Part shown: one piece after another, positions 43,101 through 58,100 of the stretch | Numbering within the stretch: position 1 is the first letter of the stretch | Layout: each line of letters opens with the position of its first letter | Assembly: GCF_900496995.4 (NCBI RefSeq) | Contig: NC_044024.1 | Location: forward strand, 372,001 to 436,000 | DNA: 64,000 nt | From: Aquila chrysaetos chrysaetos | Taxonomy: Eukaryota; Chordata; Aves; Accipitriformes; Accipitridae | Direction: 5' to 3' | Position numbers and translations under genes: made by a program | Notes under the pieces: model-generated | Told to the model about the DNA's origin: nothing | What the model saw: the letters and a program-made list of their open reading frames with translations, nothing else | Database searches by the model: none

Positions 43101-46100
43101 AGACTGTAGAGAGGCTGACTGTGACATATGCAGAGTTGAAGGCAAAGTAGCAATAGGTAGAATGGGAATCATGGAATTTCTGACTCTGTGCTGACCCATT
43201 TACTGAGCAAGTTGCCTTACAATGGCTCTGTGCCTCAGTTTCTCTTTGAGAGAATGATAATTAAACAATATTTCAGTCTTGGGATGGTGAGTCTCACTTT
43301 AAAAGCTGCTACCCAAGTATATATGTGTGGCTTTCTACTGAGAGCAGCTCAGTATAAGGTTACATGTGTGGACATCTCTGCTCTTCTTGAATGGATGTTG
43401 TGATTGCTCAATTGTTCTAGGATCCCTGTATCCTGATATGTCCCCCCAGGATCAGAAGAAGGATGATGCTGTTTTCCCAGGAGGGAATTACACCTATGCT
43501 TGGACTGTCCCTGAAGATCACAGCCCAACTGCTGATGACCCAAACTGCTTGACCTGGATCTACCACTCTCATATTGATGCACCAAAGGACATTGCATCTG
43601 GATTAATTGGGCCATTACTTACATGCAAAAAAGGTAAAAACTCCAAGAGAAAGCAGCTGAGGGCTGGATTTTCATACTGTGAAGATTTTGTGGTGACTTG
43701 AACAAGGACAGGATGAGAAGATACTCTGGTGGGCAGCTCCCAGCTTCAGGGGAAAATGCAGCATGACTGGAGAAGACAGTACCTCTGTTCTAGCTGGGTT
43801 CTGGTCATTATGTTGTCTTTATGCCTTAGCGGCTGGGCAGGTGAGCTTGTAGGCCTCTTGACCTGAGAGTGCTGTTTCAATCTGTTAAAAGCAGGAATCT
43901 TGTCCAAGACAGTTTGTGTATTAAAAAAAATGAGGACTGTTTGATTTCAGCAGGAGTAAGAACACTGAAGGTGTTGCAGTTCAGCCATGCAGTGGCAGAG
44001 CTGCTTGGGTGTGAGAAACATATTAGCAGGGATATATTAGAAAAGAGTGAGCTTGCTAGTGTGGGAGCAGCTCGGAACACCTGGCATTTGTTTTCAAGAG
44101 TGACCATTAGAATTTGTTGTGCTGCATGTTTGCCAAGCCTTTGAAGAACTAGTTTCACAAGGTCAGGTTGGAGGATGGCCTTGTGTAGGCCTGGGAAGAT
44201 GTGGCTGAAGACAGTCACGAGTATGTCTATGGAATGTTTTTATCTTTAACGGTTCTGAGGACTGGCAAACATCCCAGCTGGGCCAGATATGCCCTCCTGT
44301 GCTAGTAGTATTGGCTGTGTGCCATTAGTACTTTCTGGATCTTTGTTGAAACATATATAAGCTGGATTCTTTTGTGAAATAAAGGGAATCTTGCACAGAG
44401 GGTTTGAGCGCTTAATTGAGTCTCTGCAGCCAGAATTCTGCAATGAGCTGTGCTAGGATGGTGAGGAAAGCATCTGTCTCTAATCTGTGTGATAAGAGTT
44501 ACTCTTCTATTGGTGTTTTAATCCCTTGACTGATGTCTGCTTTTCTGCGTGGGTGGGTATTCATTCATCTTTTCTTTCACCCTAGGAATACTGACTGGCA
44601 GTTCTCAAAGACGCCAGGATGTGGACACTGATTTCTTTCTGATGTTCAGTGTGGTAGATGAGAACCTAAGCTGGTACCTGGATGAGAACATAGCATTGTT
44701 CTGCACAGAGCCAGGCTCCGTAGACAAAGAGGATGAGGAATTCCAAGAGAGCAACAAAATGCATGGTCAGTGTCACCTCTGTGAAGCCACTGACTCTGCC
44801 CAGACACTCCAGGGCTGTCAGTGCTCTGGGATCTTGAAATGCACTTTCTGCTGTTGTATGCCAGGGTGTGAGTGGAGGGGGAGGAGGGAGACAGCAAGCT
44901 CTGAGATCATGTGCTATGCGAACAGTATCACAGGGACAGTGCAACAACTCCGGAAAAGAGACTTGTTATTTTGATTTAATTGTTGGCTTGAGTGAGCCTT
45001 TGTTAGTTGTTTGGATATTTTGAATACACTTAATTTTAGGAATGTGTTGTAGAGCTGGGATCTCCCGAACAAGAATAGGAGGATGAGTTCTGGTTAGGTC
45101 CATCCTCTAAACATGTCTGTACTGTGACCTGCTGGCAGAAGCTGTGAAGGCCCCTTTTCTAATCTCTGATTTTGGCTTGCTTGGTTTTGCAGCTATTAAT
45201 GGTTATGTGTTTGGGAACCTCCCTGAGGTGACGATGTGTGCTGGGGATTATGTTTCATGGCACCTCTTCGGGATGGGCAATGAAATTGATGTTCATACAG
45301 CCTACTTCCATGGAGAAATGCTCAATATTCGAGGCCACAGGACAGATGTGGCCAGCCTCTTCCCAGCCACTTTTGTTACAGCAGACATGATCCCCAGTAA
45401 CCCTGGCAGATGGCTACTGAGCTGTCAGATCAATGATCACATACAAGGTAAGGCACTCTGTGGCCTCCCTTTTTTTTTAGTGTGGTCCCGTGATGTACAG
45501 TGTGATAGGGGATGCTGCCTTGGGCAGCATTCCCACTAAAAATGTCCCTAGATGAATGGGGTGATTCCTTGTCTTATATAAATTGGGGTGGCTTGATTAT
45601 TAATGGGCAGGCCAGACTTAGTGGGGATGACTTGTACCACTGTATGATGTTCCACATTGGTCAGCGGTGAAGACAGTGAGTTTGGTACAGCTGAAAGCTA
45701 AGATGAGGCCATGCCTTAAGAGCTCTAGCCCCTATAAGAGGCACTTGCATGGTACATCTGAAGATAGCAGAAAGCTCTATTCACTCTCTGTCCATGTTTC
45801 CATAGCATCCAATATCTAAGGTAAGAAGCTCTGCTCACTAACACAGAAAACTCCTTACTGTGGGAACCACCTAATCACCTTCTCCCAGCCATGTGCGTTT
45901 TGGGACAACAGAGGAAAAATGGCCAGTTCATATTAGGAAGGTGGGACTGTGTTCATTGCCCGGTCAAATTGGCTGAGAGATGTTAAGTGTGTGTATCCTC
46001 CATGTCTTGAACAGCTGGGATGGGGGCACTCTATGAAGTCCGGCCCTGTTCTCAGCAAGCTCCAGCATCCACCCTGGAAGGGAGAGTTCGGAAATACTAC

Positions 46101-49100
46101 ATAGCTGCAAAGGAAGTGCAGTGGGACTATGGACCTTCAGGGCTTGAACAAAGCAGTGGGAAACGGCTGAGTGAGGCAGGCAGGTAAGCAAGACTGATGG
46201 GCTAGGGCAGTGTTTGGGGGTCTCTGCTCTGTGTCAGGGAGGCTGCTAAGGAAAAGGCGGAATTTCTTTCTTATCAAAATACTTGCCTGCAATTCACGTG
46301 GCGTACACTTCCTGGGAAGGCAGATCACCCAATCTGGAAATGTAGGCTGCTGTAGCTAGACGGTACTGAGAGCAGTACTAGGTACCTCGGGGGACTTCAT
46401 GCGGAAGTGTGCTGTGTTTCATAGCCTTACCCACAGATGCCAGGAGTCCCAGCTTGTTATGTGAGCTACCACATTTGTCTCTGGGCTTAATTTCTGCTTG
46501 CTGTGCCTGACCTAGGAACAGATCCATATATTTGATGAACTATTAAGAAAGCACATCTTGCAGCAGACACGGGGTGGCAGAGCTAGCCTGCAGATATGCT
46601 TCAGTGTAGCCTTGCTGCAGCAAGAAATTTTTAGGAAATCAAATGCAGTGACCTCAATGACAGCCTTCCAGCCTATGTCAGATGGTTGTGATAGCCGTTG
46701 GTGAGTGGTTTCCTGTTCAAACTTTGGCTAACTGAAACAAAGACATTCCTCCTCCTCCATTCCCTTCCTTGGGAAGCTGTTGGAGAGGATATACCTCTTT
46801 TAGATGGAGCACTAGAAATGCAGAGTGGTTAATGATTTACTCAAAGCCATGCAGCAACTCTCTTGCAGACCTTAGAACTGAAAGCTCCTTAGACCTGTGA
46901 GCCAGCCTTGTAACTAAGATGCCTCTCCTATGAGGCATGTTACATTTGTCTGTGTGTTTGGAGAGGGTGGTGGTGGAGGAAATAAGTCTCTCTTTACAGC
47001 TGTTGTGTGCGAATTTTTTCAGTTATGACTGCAGTTGTCCCCTGGGCTGTGCCCTGGCCTCTGAAGAACTCAGTGTTTTAGCACTGCCTTTCCATTTATG
47101 TACTGCACTGCAGTTTTGTTCACTGCCCTCTTTTCCACAGCTTGTATAGAGATACTGTTCAGACCTGTGCCATCGAACCCGGCTGTTTCAGCTGGGAGAG
47201 ACCTGCTTGCCAGAGGTGCTCCCTGAACACAGTGGGTAGATGAATCTGTAGGATGAAAAAGCTTCACAGAGGCAAGCTCTGTTCCCAAACCAGAGATGCT
47301 GTCCTTGTCTGAAAAGCTGCTTGGTTTGGAGATGCTGCTGGCGCTGCCAGAGGGATGTGAGGAGGGAGCAGGAGAACAGGACTAATTTTCATAGAAATGA
47401 CCTGATATTTGCTTTTTGCATTTAGCCCTGCTGAGCAGTTTTTCAAGCGTGGCCCCTACCGAATTGGTGGAGTCTATTGGAAAGCAAAATATGTGGAATA
47501 TACTGATGAGACGTTCCGTGAGGAAAAGCAGCAATCAGAAGAAGAGAAACACCTTGGGATACTTGGTAGGAGTCATTCAGCAACACAAATCTTCTTTCAG
47601 TGTCAGTGTGAACAATACCAATGTCAGGCATACCAGTTGGCTGTAGTCATCCTCTTGTTTCATGGTGCAGTGGGTGGCACGGGGGAGGTGTTTCACAGCA
47701 GTTACATCTAAGAGTGAGGGGGACAGACGGAGGATGTGGAATGGTAGAATAGACAGAATCGCTTTTCTGCTGGGGCAGTCTTCAGAGGTTAGTAGTAAGG
47801 GCTGAGGGACACAGTATAGTATCTGTAACTAGAGCTAAACTGCTCACAGTAATAGCCCCCAGTTGTGTGTTTTTGACTGAGCATCTTCAAGGTATGCTAC
47901 AAACCCCACTTTTTCTCACAGAAAGCTTCCTCTCCTGAGTGAGTGCGCTCTCTGTTATAGCCAGGTAACAGGGAGGGTGGTGAAGAATGATGAGAGAAGA
48001 AAATAGGGAGTCTGCAGGGGCAAATGAATTGTGTGTGAAGGCTGTGACGTACACGGTAGAAGCATATAGGTGGGGTCCAACTTCCTGCGTCAGCAGTGAC
48101 TAATATTCTAATGACACCAGAAATTAGCAATAGCAATGCCAACAGAGGCCACAGAAGGAGAGAGCACATGGAGTAAAATACAGACTGGGAGGTGGGGAGA
48201 GAATAGTGGAGAGGGGCAAAAAAGAAGTTTAAGCAGCTGAATGAAAGTTGAGTGGTGGAGTTATGCATAGGAGAGATGCAGCATAACTGTCAGGAGCTGA
48301 CGGCGTCTTGCTGGACCTTGGGAACCAAGGGAGGAAAAAAAAAAAGGCTAGCATTACCAGCAACAGCCACATTCCTGTAGAAAGACAAGTGACTGAGGGA
48401 AAACTCAGATATGACTTTGTAAAAAGAAATTACAGGTATTTTCTACTGGTAAACTAAAACCACTGAAGGATTAACTGATGAAAATCCTGGGTCAGATAAA
48501 CAAGTGACATCCATGGGGGAAGATGCATGAAGTCATTTGAACTGGCTGATTAAAGCAGACTTGATAAAGTGGTTGGGATGTCTAGAAGAGATACGGGGCC
48601 ATGAAGGACCGAGCTCTGGAACAGTGAGCTGCTGAATGTGGTGTGGTGCAGTGTGGATAACCCATGCTGCACGGGCATGCACTGGTGGCTTATACACGAA
48701 ACTGTACTGTGGGGAAGGCTGGGTGGTTGGTTGTTAGTGCTGTCATTTTTCTTCAGGGGGCTGTTAAGCACACCAGCTGTGGGCACCTGATGGTTCCTCA
48801 CCCCGCAGCTTGCTCCTGCTGCCCTCCACGTGCTTTCCCTCACAGCGGCTGGCAGTGGTGCTGCCCAAAGTCCCACGTGCTCACTAGACACTGTGGGTAG
48901 CCTATCCAGGTCACTAACCATGCAGCAGGTTGCTTGCTTTTTGTTCCGAGTCTGTTGGTTTTATGGCCTACATCAGTTGCCTGAGACATTTGATGAGCAG
49001 TGGGGGTGGAGTCTGGGCCATCCTGGAGGGGAGGGATGGGGAAGAGGGAGTCTTATGGGTGGAAGAGTTGCAGTGGGATTGCCCCGTGGTTGACCAGCAT

Positions 49101-52100
49101 GCTAACGTGGTCCCTCTGAACTGCAAGGAGCAGTCAAACCCTAAGGCTTAGCTGATGGAGGGGAGAGGGACACGGCTCCAGGCCGGAGAGACGAGCCCTC
49201 TCGCATATCAGGAAGGCGAGCAGTCTGTTAACAAAGGGCTCGGCTTGGGGTTCCTCTGAGGAATTGGCCTGCCACCCAAAGGAGATGTTGAGGCCCAAGG
49301 CAGCAGTTGCTGGGGTGCCGAGCAGGGCCTGGGAAGACCATGGTTACCTGTGGCTTTCAGATGTTCTCCACAGGGGGACCCGAGCATGTGGAGGGCCATC
49401 AAGGCACAGGTCTCTGCTGGTTTTGGTGGGCAGCAGCCCGGCTTTCCTCATCCCCTCCTGTGGCTTTCAGGAGCAGTCTGTGGACCCAGGGGTCTGCAGG
49501 CTGGTGGGAACCAACAGGCATATTAAAGAGTCGTGGTTCCCTTCTAGCTGGCTGGGGCAGTGTCTCACAGAGACAGCGGTTGGTTTAGAGCATCTCGCAC
49601 CCCTCTTTATGTGCCTGCCTGATGCACATGCCTTGAAGGCTGAGGGGGCCTTATGTAGGTGTGCGAGAGACAGAGGCCTTTCCCAAGAGCATTTCAGCAC
49701 ATCTGGCCATTGTGTTACTCCTCCTGTGAAGGCCTGAAGCCTCTCTTGAGTTCTCCTGCAGACCCAAAATGCTTTCAGACAATTCTTGTCAGCCCCCTGT
49801 TCCAGCTGTCAGGGCTGAACAGCCTTAGGCGGTGCTGACACGTGGGGCGTCCACCTCTTCTGCGTCTTCTGCTCCCCTCAACCTGGGTGAAAGGTGTCCC
49901 CGGCTGCTTCGGTTTGCTTGGTCATCCAGGGAGTTGCTCTGTTGCTGACATGCTTTCTCTGCTATTTGTGTAGGTCCAGTGATCAAAGCTGAAGTTGGAG
50001 ACACTGTCCTGGTGATGTTTGTTAACAAAGCCTCCTGGCCTTTCAGCATCCAGCCTCATGGAGTGTCCTATGGGAAGGCGTGGGAAGGGATGCGGTACCA
50101 TGACGGTTTGTGCCCCCCCTTTTCTCATGTAATTCAATGCTAATGCTGGTGATGGAGCTCCACAGCCCATACCTTCTCTGTGCTGGGGAGTTTCTGCAGC
50201 CAGGAAGGACTGGATGTCTTACTGGGTAGAAGCCAGCATGGTCCTCTGAGCCTGCCTGAGGCCTCACCGAAGGAGACCTTCCACTGAACTGGTGCCCAGG
50301 GAGGGTGCCAGAGGGAGTACAGTTCTTGCTATTTTTCAGATGAAAATTTTAAACCAAAGCTCAGACCATTTCTAGCTGTTTGAGACCCTGTGAGCAGAGG
50401 AACATGCCCAGCACACTCCAGCTTAGATGACCACGTGCTTCCAACATTCATCTCCCCAGTTGCAGCTGGATCCACTTTGTTATTTCCTGATGCCATGCCT
50501 GTCTCTGCTGTGGCACCAAGGGGAATTTACATGGTACTGAGAGCAGCTCCCTTCTCGAGTGTGCCTTATAAACATGCCCACATATCACCTCAGAGATGCT
50601 GGGTATTTTAGTGACATGAATGTAGCTGGTGAGAAGATGTAACCAAGTTTGTACAGGGACCTTGGGAATAACCATGCCAATCTCTGTTTTAAAGGTCTGT
50701 CCCAGAATGGGGTTTCTGTTGCACCGCTGCACAACTTTACGTACCGCTGGACTGTGCCAAAGCACGTTGGGCCCATGTCCAGCGACCCTCCTTGCCTGAC
50801 CTGGATGTACAGCTCGGCTGTGAATCCCATCAGAGACCCCAGTTCGGGCTTAGTAGGGCCTCTGGTCATCTGCAAGCCGGGCACTTTGGATGGCAACAAC
50901 AAACAGGTAAAAGGGGTTTTCCTGCCATGCTCTTACCAGGTTCTTTCCTTCCATGTAGAGAAAGGAAGCATCAGCAAAGCATTAGGGGACATAATGGAAA
51001 CAAACGTACAATAGTGTGAGTCCAGGAGAGCTGAATCAAAGCCACGAGGCAGGTTAACATCAGGACAGCTGGTGCCCAGGTCTCACGTGGGAAAGGCTAG
51101 TGTTCTGGGCTCCCAAGGGCTGCCCTTGAAATGGTTTCTGGGCTCTGCTTTAAAACTCAGACAAACTTGGCTGAACAACTGTACCTTGGATGTGACTTTA
51201 TAGGTTACTTTTGTCCTGAGACTTGCATAGCAGGCTGCTTTCATAGGCATGTGGAATATTCATTGTAGTCTCAGAGACATTGAAAAGACATTTTCACTTA
51301 CTTACAGGTGGTTTGCTTGGGTGATACAATGCTTTGAGGTTTGGGTGACCCTCATTTCTTCTGCAAGATCAGTTCATTTTCAAGCAGAGCTAACTACAAA
51401 AAAGCATGTGAAAATCCATGTCTGTCTTTATGCTTTTGATGAAAGAGAGGTGAAATCTGAAGGGTGACCAGAACTTCCTCTTGGAATTTCACTCAGGGAT
51501 GGTCTACTCATGGCAGTAAGTCTAGGGGAGACAGTAAATTAATATACTGGGGAAGTGCAAGACAGATTAGCAGAGCCTTATTGTGAAAAACTGTAGGCGG
51601 CAAAAAAACAACCTCCTGCCACCCTGCCTACCTTGTGGTGTAGATCAGGGAGTGGCTTACAAGTCTGAAAACAGCTGCCATGAGAGCCTCCCTAGAGGAG
51701 TTTGCTTTCAGTGGTGGCAAGATGCAGCTAAATTAGGAATGCAGATGAGATCAGCATGCTACACAGGGTGGAAATGTGAATCTGAGCAGAGAGGATTGTG
51801 AATATACACAGCCCACTATGCAAAGGAGCTGTGATAATGATAAAACATTTGCAGGTATTGAAAAGGTGTAAACAAAACAGACAGACTTGTTTGTAAAGGC
51901 AGGACAGGGAAGAATCACCTGGGGCAGCAATTCTGGCTCCACTATCTTAGGCAACCCTTTAATGAATGCTTAATTGGGAAAGGTGCATGGCCACTCCTAG
52001 TGCACAGTGTGCCAGACTGGGAATCTTAGCCCTCTCTGCAGGGTGTCTTCCTGGGTAGAGCTGAGGGAGCTGATACCAGAGTGAGAATCTGGACAACACT

Positions 52101-55100
52101 GGGGATGTTCTTTTAGTGGGGAAACACACCATGCTTTGGAATGCATTTCTTAGGACAATTAACATTTTCAAGGATTTAGTGTAATAAAAAAGTCCCTGAT
52201 CCAGACCTGTGGTAGGAGAAAGGAGGGGTGGAACATAGTCATCAGCCTGCCTTGTGGGCTGGGCTCTGATCTCAGGTCTGATTTGGACAGACGGTGAAAC
52301 CTACACGTAGACGTAGTGGGGGGAAGGAGGCAATGACTTCATATCCTTGGCTGAATTTTGATCACTTTACTCACATGAAATATCACAGAAAATCTACAAG
52401 TGGTGCCTCTCATGGAACAAAAGGGGAGTTTTCAACATGAGTAAAGGGACAGAGCACTGGCCCTCAATGAGCCAAGTTTTAAGGTAAAGGAGAACATGAG
52501 AGCCAGGCAAAACAGCTTTAACTGTAAAGATAGTTAATTGGTGCATTTTAAAAATTAACAGCCATCGTTGTAATTATAGAAAGGGATCGACAAAGAATTT
52601 TACCTTCTCTTCAGCGTGTTTGACGAGAACGTCAGCTGGTATTTAAATGCAAATATGAAGTACTATTTGAGGATGGAAGACACTTCTGTGAAAAAGGAGG
52701 ATGGCTTCAAGGAATCAAACAGGATGCATGGTATGGCCTGACGCTGTTCTGCGTGCAGCAGGAATGAACCTGCAAAATGTGGAGTGGTGTTCACCTAAAG
52801 ACTGAGTTGGGAAGCTGGAGTGTCTGTGTGTTGTATTGGCCTGAAATCAAGTGAGGCTAGAGGCAGCGGGTGGGATGGGGGCCAAGAAGCACAGCTGTCT
52901 CAGGAAGCATGTCCTGAGTGTATTCAGGGGTGAATTACAGGCAAGCTACATTTCCACTGGCAGGCCTGCCCTGTCAAAGTGCATGCACAAAACTAATCTC
53001 TTGGCTGGTATGTACCTGCAGAGAGTTAATTGTTTTCTCCTTTGCAGCCATCAATGGGTTTATGTTTGGTAACTTGCCTGGGCTGAATGTGTGTGAAGGA
53101 GACAATGTGTCCTGGCACCTTCTGGGCTTGGGCAGTGAAGCAGATGTACATGGAGCTGTGTTTCAGGGCAACACCCTGCAGGTGAATGGAATGCGGAGAG
53201 ATTCAACCAATCTGTTCCCCCACACATTTGCTACTGCCTTCATGCAACCTGATAACAGTGGTAAGTGCCTGCACATCTAACTCAGCAGCAGGAAAAGTCT
53301 CCCATTGTGGTATTTGCTCCTGTGGCTGATTCTTTAGCACAGTGTAAACTCTTATGGGGTGAGCTGTGCTTTAGATCCTGTTTGGTCCCATTTATGAGGC
53401 CACAGCTCCTGTAGTTGCATCTGATTCTGGAGAAGAACAGGAGATACAGGATTTTGTCCCATATTGTCCCAGACTGATTCTCCAGGCTGCCACTTCCTAA
53501 TAAATATTTGTAGTAACAGCCCTGATGGACATTGTTGCCTGTGACCCATAGAAACATGCAAACATCTCTTTCAGAATAAAGCAGCAGACAGTTGCCAGAG
53601 CTTAACTGCCCTGTTCATGGCTTGCGAAGATTCACATTTATGACAGACCCCAGTCTTCCTATTTTGCTGGATAGGCACACAATACCATGTCTCATTCACA
53701 CAATGTGATGGCCTCAGCTGCTGGTTGTCTCCTGCCCTTTGGCCTTTGGCTAGATCTTTTACTTAACCAGTGTCTCAGCAGTGGTGGCACAGTTATGTCG
53801 CTTTATTGGTTTCTTCAGGTCTAATAAGCTGGTTATTGTGTAAGAAAGCCTCCTGAGATGATTTTGTGTAGGACTTTGTTCTGCCATTCCTCCTTGGTTT
53901 CTCTAACAACTCCTTTTATTCTTGGTCTGTGGCAACCAAGCTCCCTAAACAAATGCACAGATACACACAACGCACATACCGATATCAGCCACGTCACAAG
54001 CTCTGCATGGGAAGCAGCTGTTTCCTGGGATCCTTAAAAGTTGCCGATTTCCTTGTTTGTGCTGCCTCCCTCAGGGATTTTTGAGATCTACTGCCAGACG
54101 AGCAATCACTACCAGGCTGGGATGAGGGAACGCTACTTCGTTTCCAAGTGTGGAAAAAGGGATCCTGCTCCTGCCCTTCAGTACAAAGGAGTGCGGACAT
54201 ATTACATCGTGGCAGAGGAGGTGGTGTGGGACTACGTGCCTGACCGAAGCTGGGAGAGGGAACGGCACAACCATTCTGCAGAGAGGTAGAGCCCTTCTTC
54301 TGGGGAAGCCTTTGGCAAAGTCTCTCAGTAGACCTTGGTGAAGCCTGTTGGGTATCTTGGCCGTCTTGTGACCTTGTGCATATGCTACTGCTGGTGGTGC
54401 TGCTGCTGGGAGCTGCAGCCCCCTGCGTCACTGTGCCCACCTTTGCAGCCAAAGCAGGTCTCTGGGAAACCCATTCAACTAGTGAACCCCCTGCCACAAG
54501 TTAGCTGTTTGTTCCCCATGAGTTTTTGGGTATCTCAGCACTCATTCTGCATTTCTCAGCTACGCCGATGTATTTTTGAGCAACGAGAATGGACTGCTTG
54601 GCTCCAGGTACAAGAAAGCAGTTTACAGGGAGTACACTGATGGGACTTTCCAGACCCCCAAGGCCAGGATAAATGGTGACGAACACCTAGGGATACTAGG
54701 TAAGGGTATGTGCACAGGGTACATCTTTCACTCATGCAGCGATGGGACTTGGACTCTAGGGCTTCAGTGGCTAAGGGCTGTAATCTGAAGGTCTCCAAGA
54801 TGTTTAGGCATCTGCTGTGTATACAGGTGAGGAGAAATTCAGACTGTTTATAGTAAAGACTGGGTTCTCCTGCCTGCCTTTGCACCAACGTCCTTTCATG
54901 TCTTAGGCAAAGCATTTTTCACACCTGCATTTCTCTGACTAGAACAGAAATAACTGCTGACTTCTAGAGAGCAGTCTGAGAGATGTAGGTGAAAATCTGT
55001 AGCTGTGAGAAATGCTTTTGAGGCAAAAGCAGGCAGGCCTTGGGAAGTGGAGGAGCACATTACAATGACCAATGCAAGTCTGTGGAGACTGTGTTACGAA

Positions 55101-58100
55101 CCCAGGACTATAAGTGGTGCCAGAGCAGCAAGGCCGAGGCAGTATATGCCATTTAAAATAGGCTGCAGCTCTGATTTGTGACACTGTCAGGCCAAGTTTT
55201 TTGAAATGAGCAGCAAGGGATGATCAAGACATTGTGAAACTTAGCATAGCAGTATTCAGAAATCAAGCCTTGGTTGTACTGGGCACAGATAAAATGCGTA
55301 ACAACTTTCATTTCTCTCACTGTGAAACATGTAGTCTGGTTTTCTAAGACTGACTTGAATTGGGACTGACATCCAGTTCTCTTTTTGGGAGGTAGAGATA
55401 AGGTAGAGAAGAGGGAGGGAAACACCATAAATATTATAAGGGAATATCTCCAGGGAGAAGGTGTGGAGAGAGAGGTGGGAATATCCTCAGGAGATATGTT
55501 GACAGTTTTTGCTAGTCTGAGTACATTATTCCTATCTCAAGGCCCTTTTCTGTGGGCGGAAGTGGGAGATATTCTCAACATCGTGTTTAAGAACAACGCC
55601 ACACGACCCTACTCCATTCATGCACACGGGGTGCTGGAAAGGGAGACGGGACAGCCGCAAGTGGCAAACCCTGGTAAGTCACTGTGGTCTCCAGTCATAT
55701 TCCTGTATGGGCTTACAAAGCTAATTTTAGCCTATAGCTAGGCTGGTTTCCTTAAGTAGGCTTAGACGTACTTGTTTTCTTATGGTAGAGAACTAGAACT
55801 GAACAATAACCTGAGTTCACTGTGGTTTTAGTGATACCATTTGTGTGGGAATGGCAGCCCTGGGAGTTTATCTGCTCTGACTTCTAGGATAAGTGTAGCA
55901 CAAACCTTTCTGTGTGCAGCCTTATCCCCTCCTCTGAGCATGACCTGTCTATAGGAAGGAGAAGGGTGGTGGCGGTTTACAGCTCAGCCAGTCCTTGGTA
56001 GCCCTAGGCTGACCACCCATGATGGGGGAAGCCTGCCCCTCTTCTTTGGGACCTATACTTTTTGTGGTGTGCACAATAGTATGAAATAGGAGAAATTCAC
56101 AATTGCTTGCCAGGACGTTGAATGAAATCACCAATTTGTTTCATGGTCCAGATGTGAATTTGTATCATGTTTGGTCCCCTTTGACTTGCACAGGCTGTCT
56201 AAGCACCAAACAGGTTTTCAGTTGGGCCCTGTCTTTCTGACATGTATTACTAATATGCAAACCAATACTTTTAAAAATGAATTTGAATGAACATCGTAAA
56301 TATACTTCAAAGAGAGGAAAGATCATCTCAAGCTCCATCTGTACTGAAGAGAGGTGGAATTTCCTTGGTCAGATCCAGTCTCAAAGGTGGCAGATAAAAC
56401 AGAGTTGTGCTGGTACCAGATAGTGTGTGCATCCTGGGACCCCTCTGCTTTGCTTGTGAGAGGGGAGCTTCCATCCTGTTTTTCAGTGTTTGGGGAGGGA
56501 AGATGCAATGTCCAATGAAATCAGAAATGAATTTGCACTTTGGAGACGGGATCTTCTTTTTTTGCTTTCCTTTGCATGCTGCTTAGCAAGCTGGCAAGTG
56601 GGTGTATCACACTGGTGTTAATGGTCCTTCTCTGTCACTCAGGTGACATTGTGACATACCGATGGGAAGTTCCTGAGAGATCTGGTCCAGGGCCAAATGA
56701 TTCAGCCTGTGTTCCTTGGATCTACTACTCCATGGTGGACCCAGTAAAGGTAAAATAAAAGTTAGAACCAGAAAAGCCCAGTTAGACCAATTTTTCTCCC
56801 CCTCTAGAAAACGTTGTGATCTGGATGCAATTTGGAGATTGGCCCAGCTGAGAGGTAGAGGAACTACCTGGTCACATGTCCAGTGTCCTCCTGGGAGAGG
56901 AAATCCTCCAGATTTGTCCTGATGTTTGTCCTTATTTTTTCCAAACACGAACCTTCATAAAACAATTCCACCATCTCCTTGACACTGACCTTGTATCAGA
57001 ACATCTCCCAGTCAGTCATGGTTTCTATTGGTGAGAGCCATAGGGCTAATCTAGAAAGGCAGAAATTGTCCAAAATTAGGCCCCATGGATAAAGCAGGAA
57101 GATTTGAGCACTGCTAGGATCAGTTGTCATAGCACTGATTTCACAGGGAAACAACCTGGAGGATCCTGCAACAAACCATTGCATTCAACCCAGAGATTAC
57201 TGCCTTTTTATCTCAAGTTGCAGATGTTTTTCCAGTCACAGAGTGGAGAATATTTTTATATAATTCATATTTATGACTTTTGGATTTGCATTCATAAGAG
57301 CATGTATAGTCTCTGTTCCTGTGCTTTGGTGGCTGATGTTCACCAATGAGAGTACTTAAATGGTGCTACTGTGTGTTTTAAGTGGGGTGATGCAGGGAAC
57401 AGAAAATACGGTTGCTGAAAGGCAAAGAAGTGCGTACAAAAGGGAGAGTGAGAAGATCATTGCCTCAGAGGTTTTTCTCCTTCATTCTGATTAGGATATG
57501 TACAGCGGTCTGATTGGACCCCTGAAGATCTGCCGGAGAGGGGCACTGCAGTCTGATGGGATCAGGAAGGATGTAAAGAGGGAGTTTGCTTTACTGTTCC
57601 TGGTTTTTGATGAAAATCAGTCCTGGTACTTGGAGGAGAATGTGGAACGTTACAGTAAGGGAAATCACAAGATCAACCTGCTGGATGACAAATTTGTGGA
57701 AAGCAACAAAATGCATGGTAATGCCTGTTAGGCACCTGAGCACCCATTACTATCTATGCAAAGTTGATGTTGACTTTGCGACCTCTATAAGTAGTCAGCC
57801 ACCCAAAATGCAAGAGCCTGACTCCTAGTGAATGCCTTCATCCTTTTCCATTGTCAGTGGCATGAACAGAATTAAACTGTCTGTTGTTCTCAATATTGCA
57901 ACATATATATGGCACAAATCTCTGATCTACAATGAAGGCTAATCATTATGGCTGTCCCTGTCAGGAGGAATAGCAAGATATGGGCCAGAGGGTAATCTCT
58001 GATGTGTCTGAGTGACTCAGAACAGGAAATAAAATCAAATGTGAAATTAACTTGTCAGACTAATTTCATTCTGTTTGTCTCAGGACTGTTAGAATATGCT

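Noticed and set aside
48550-49737. Several 70-157 codon frames in a HEPH intron
   Set aside because: They are present on both strands, show no domain or splice support, and HEPH phases close without them.
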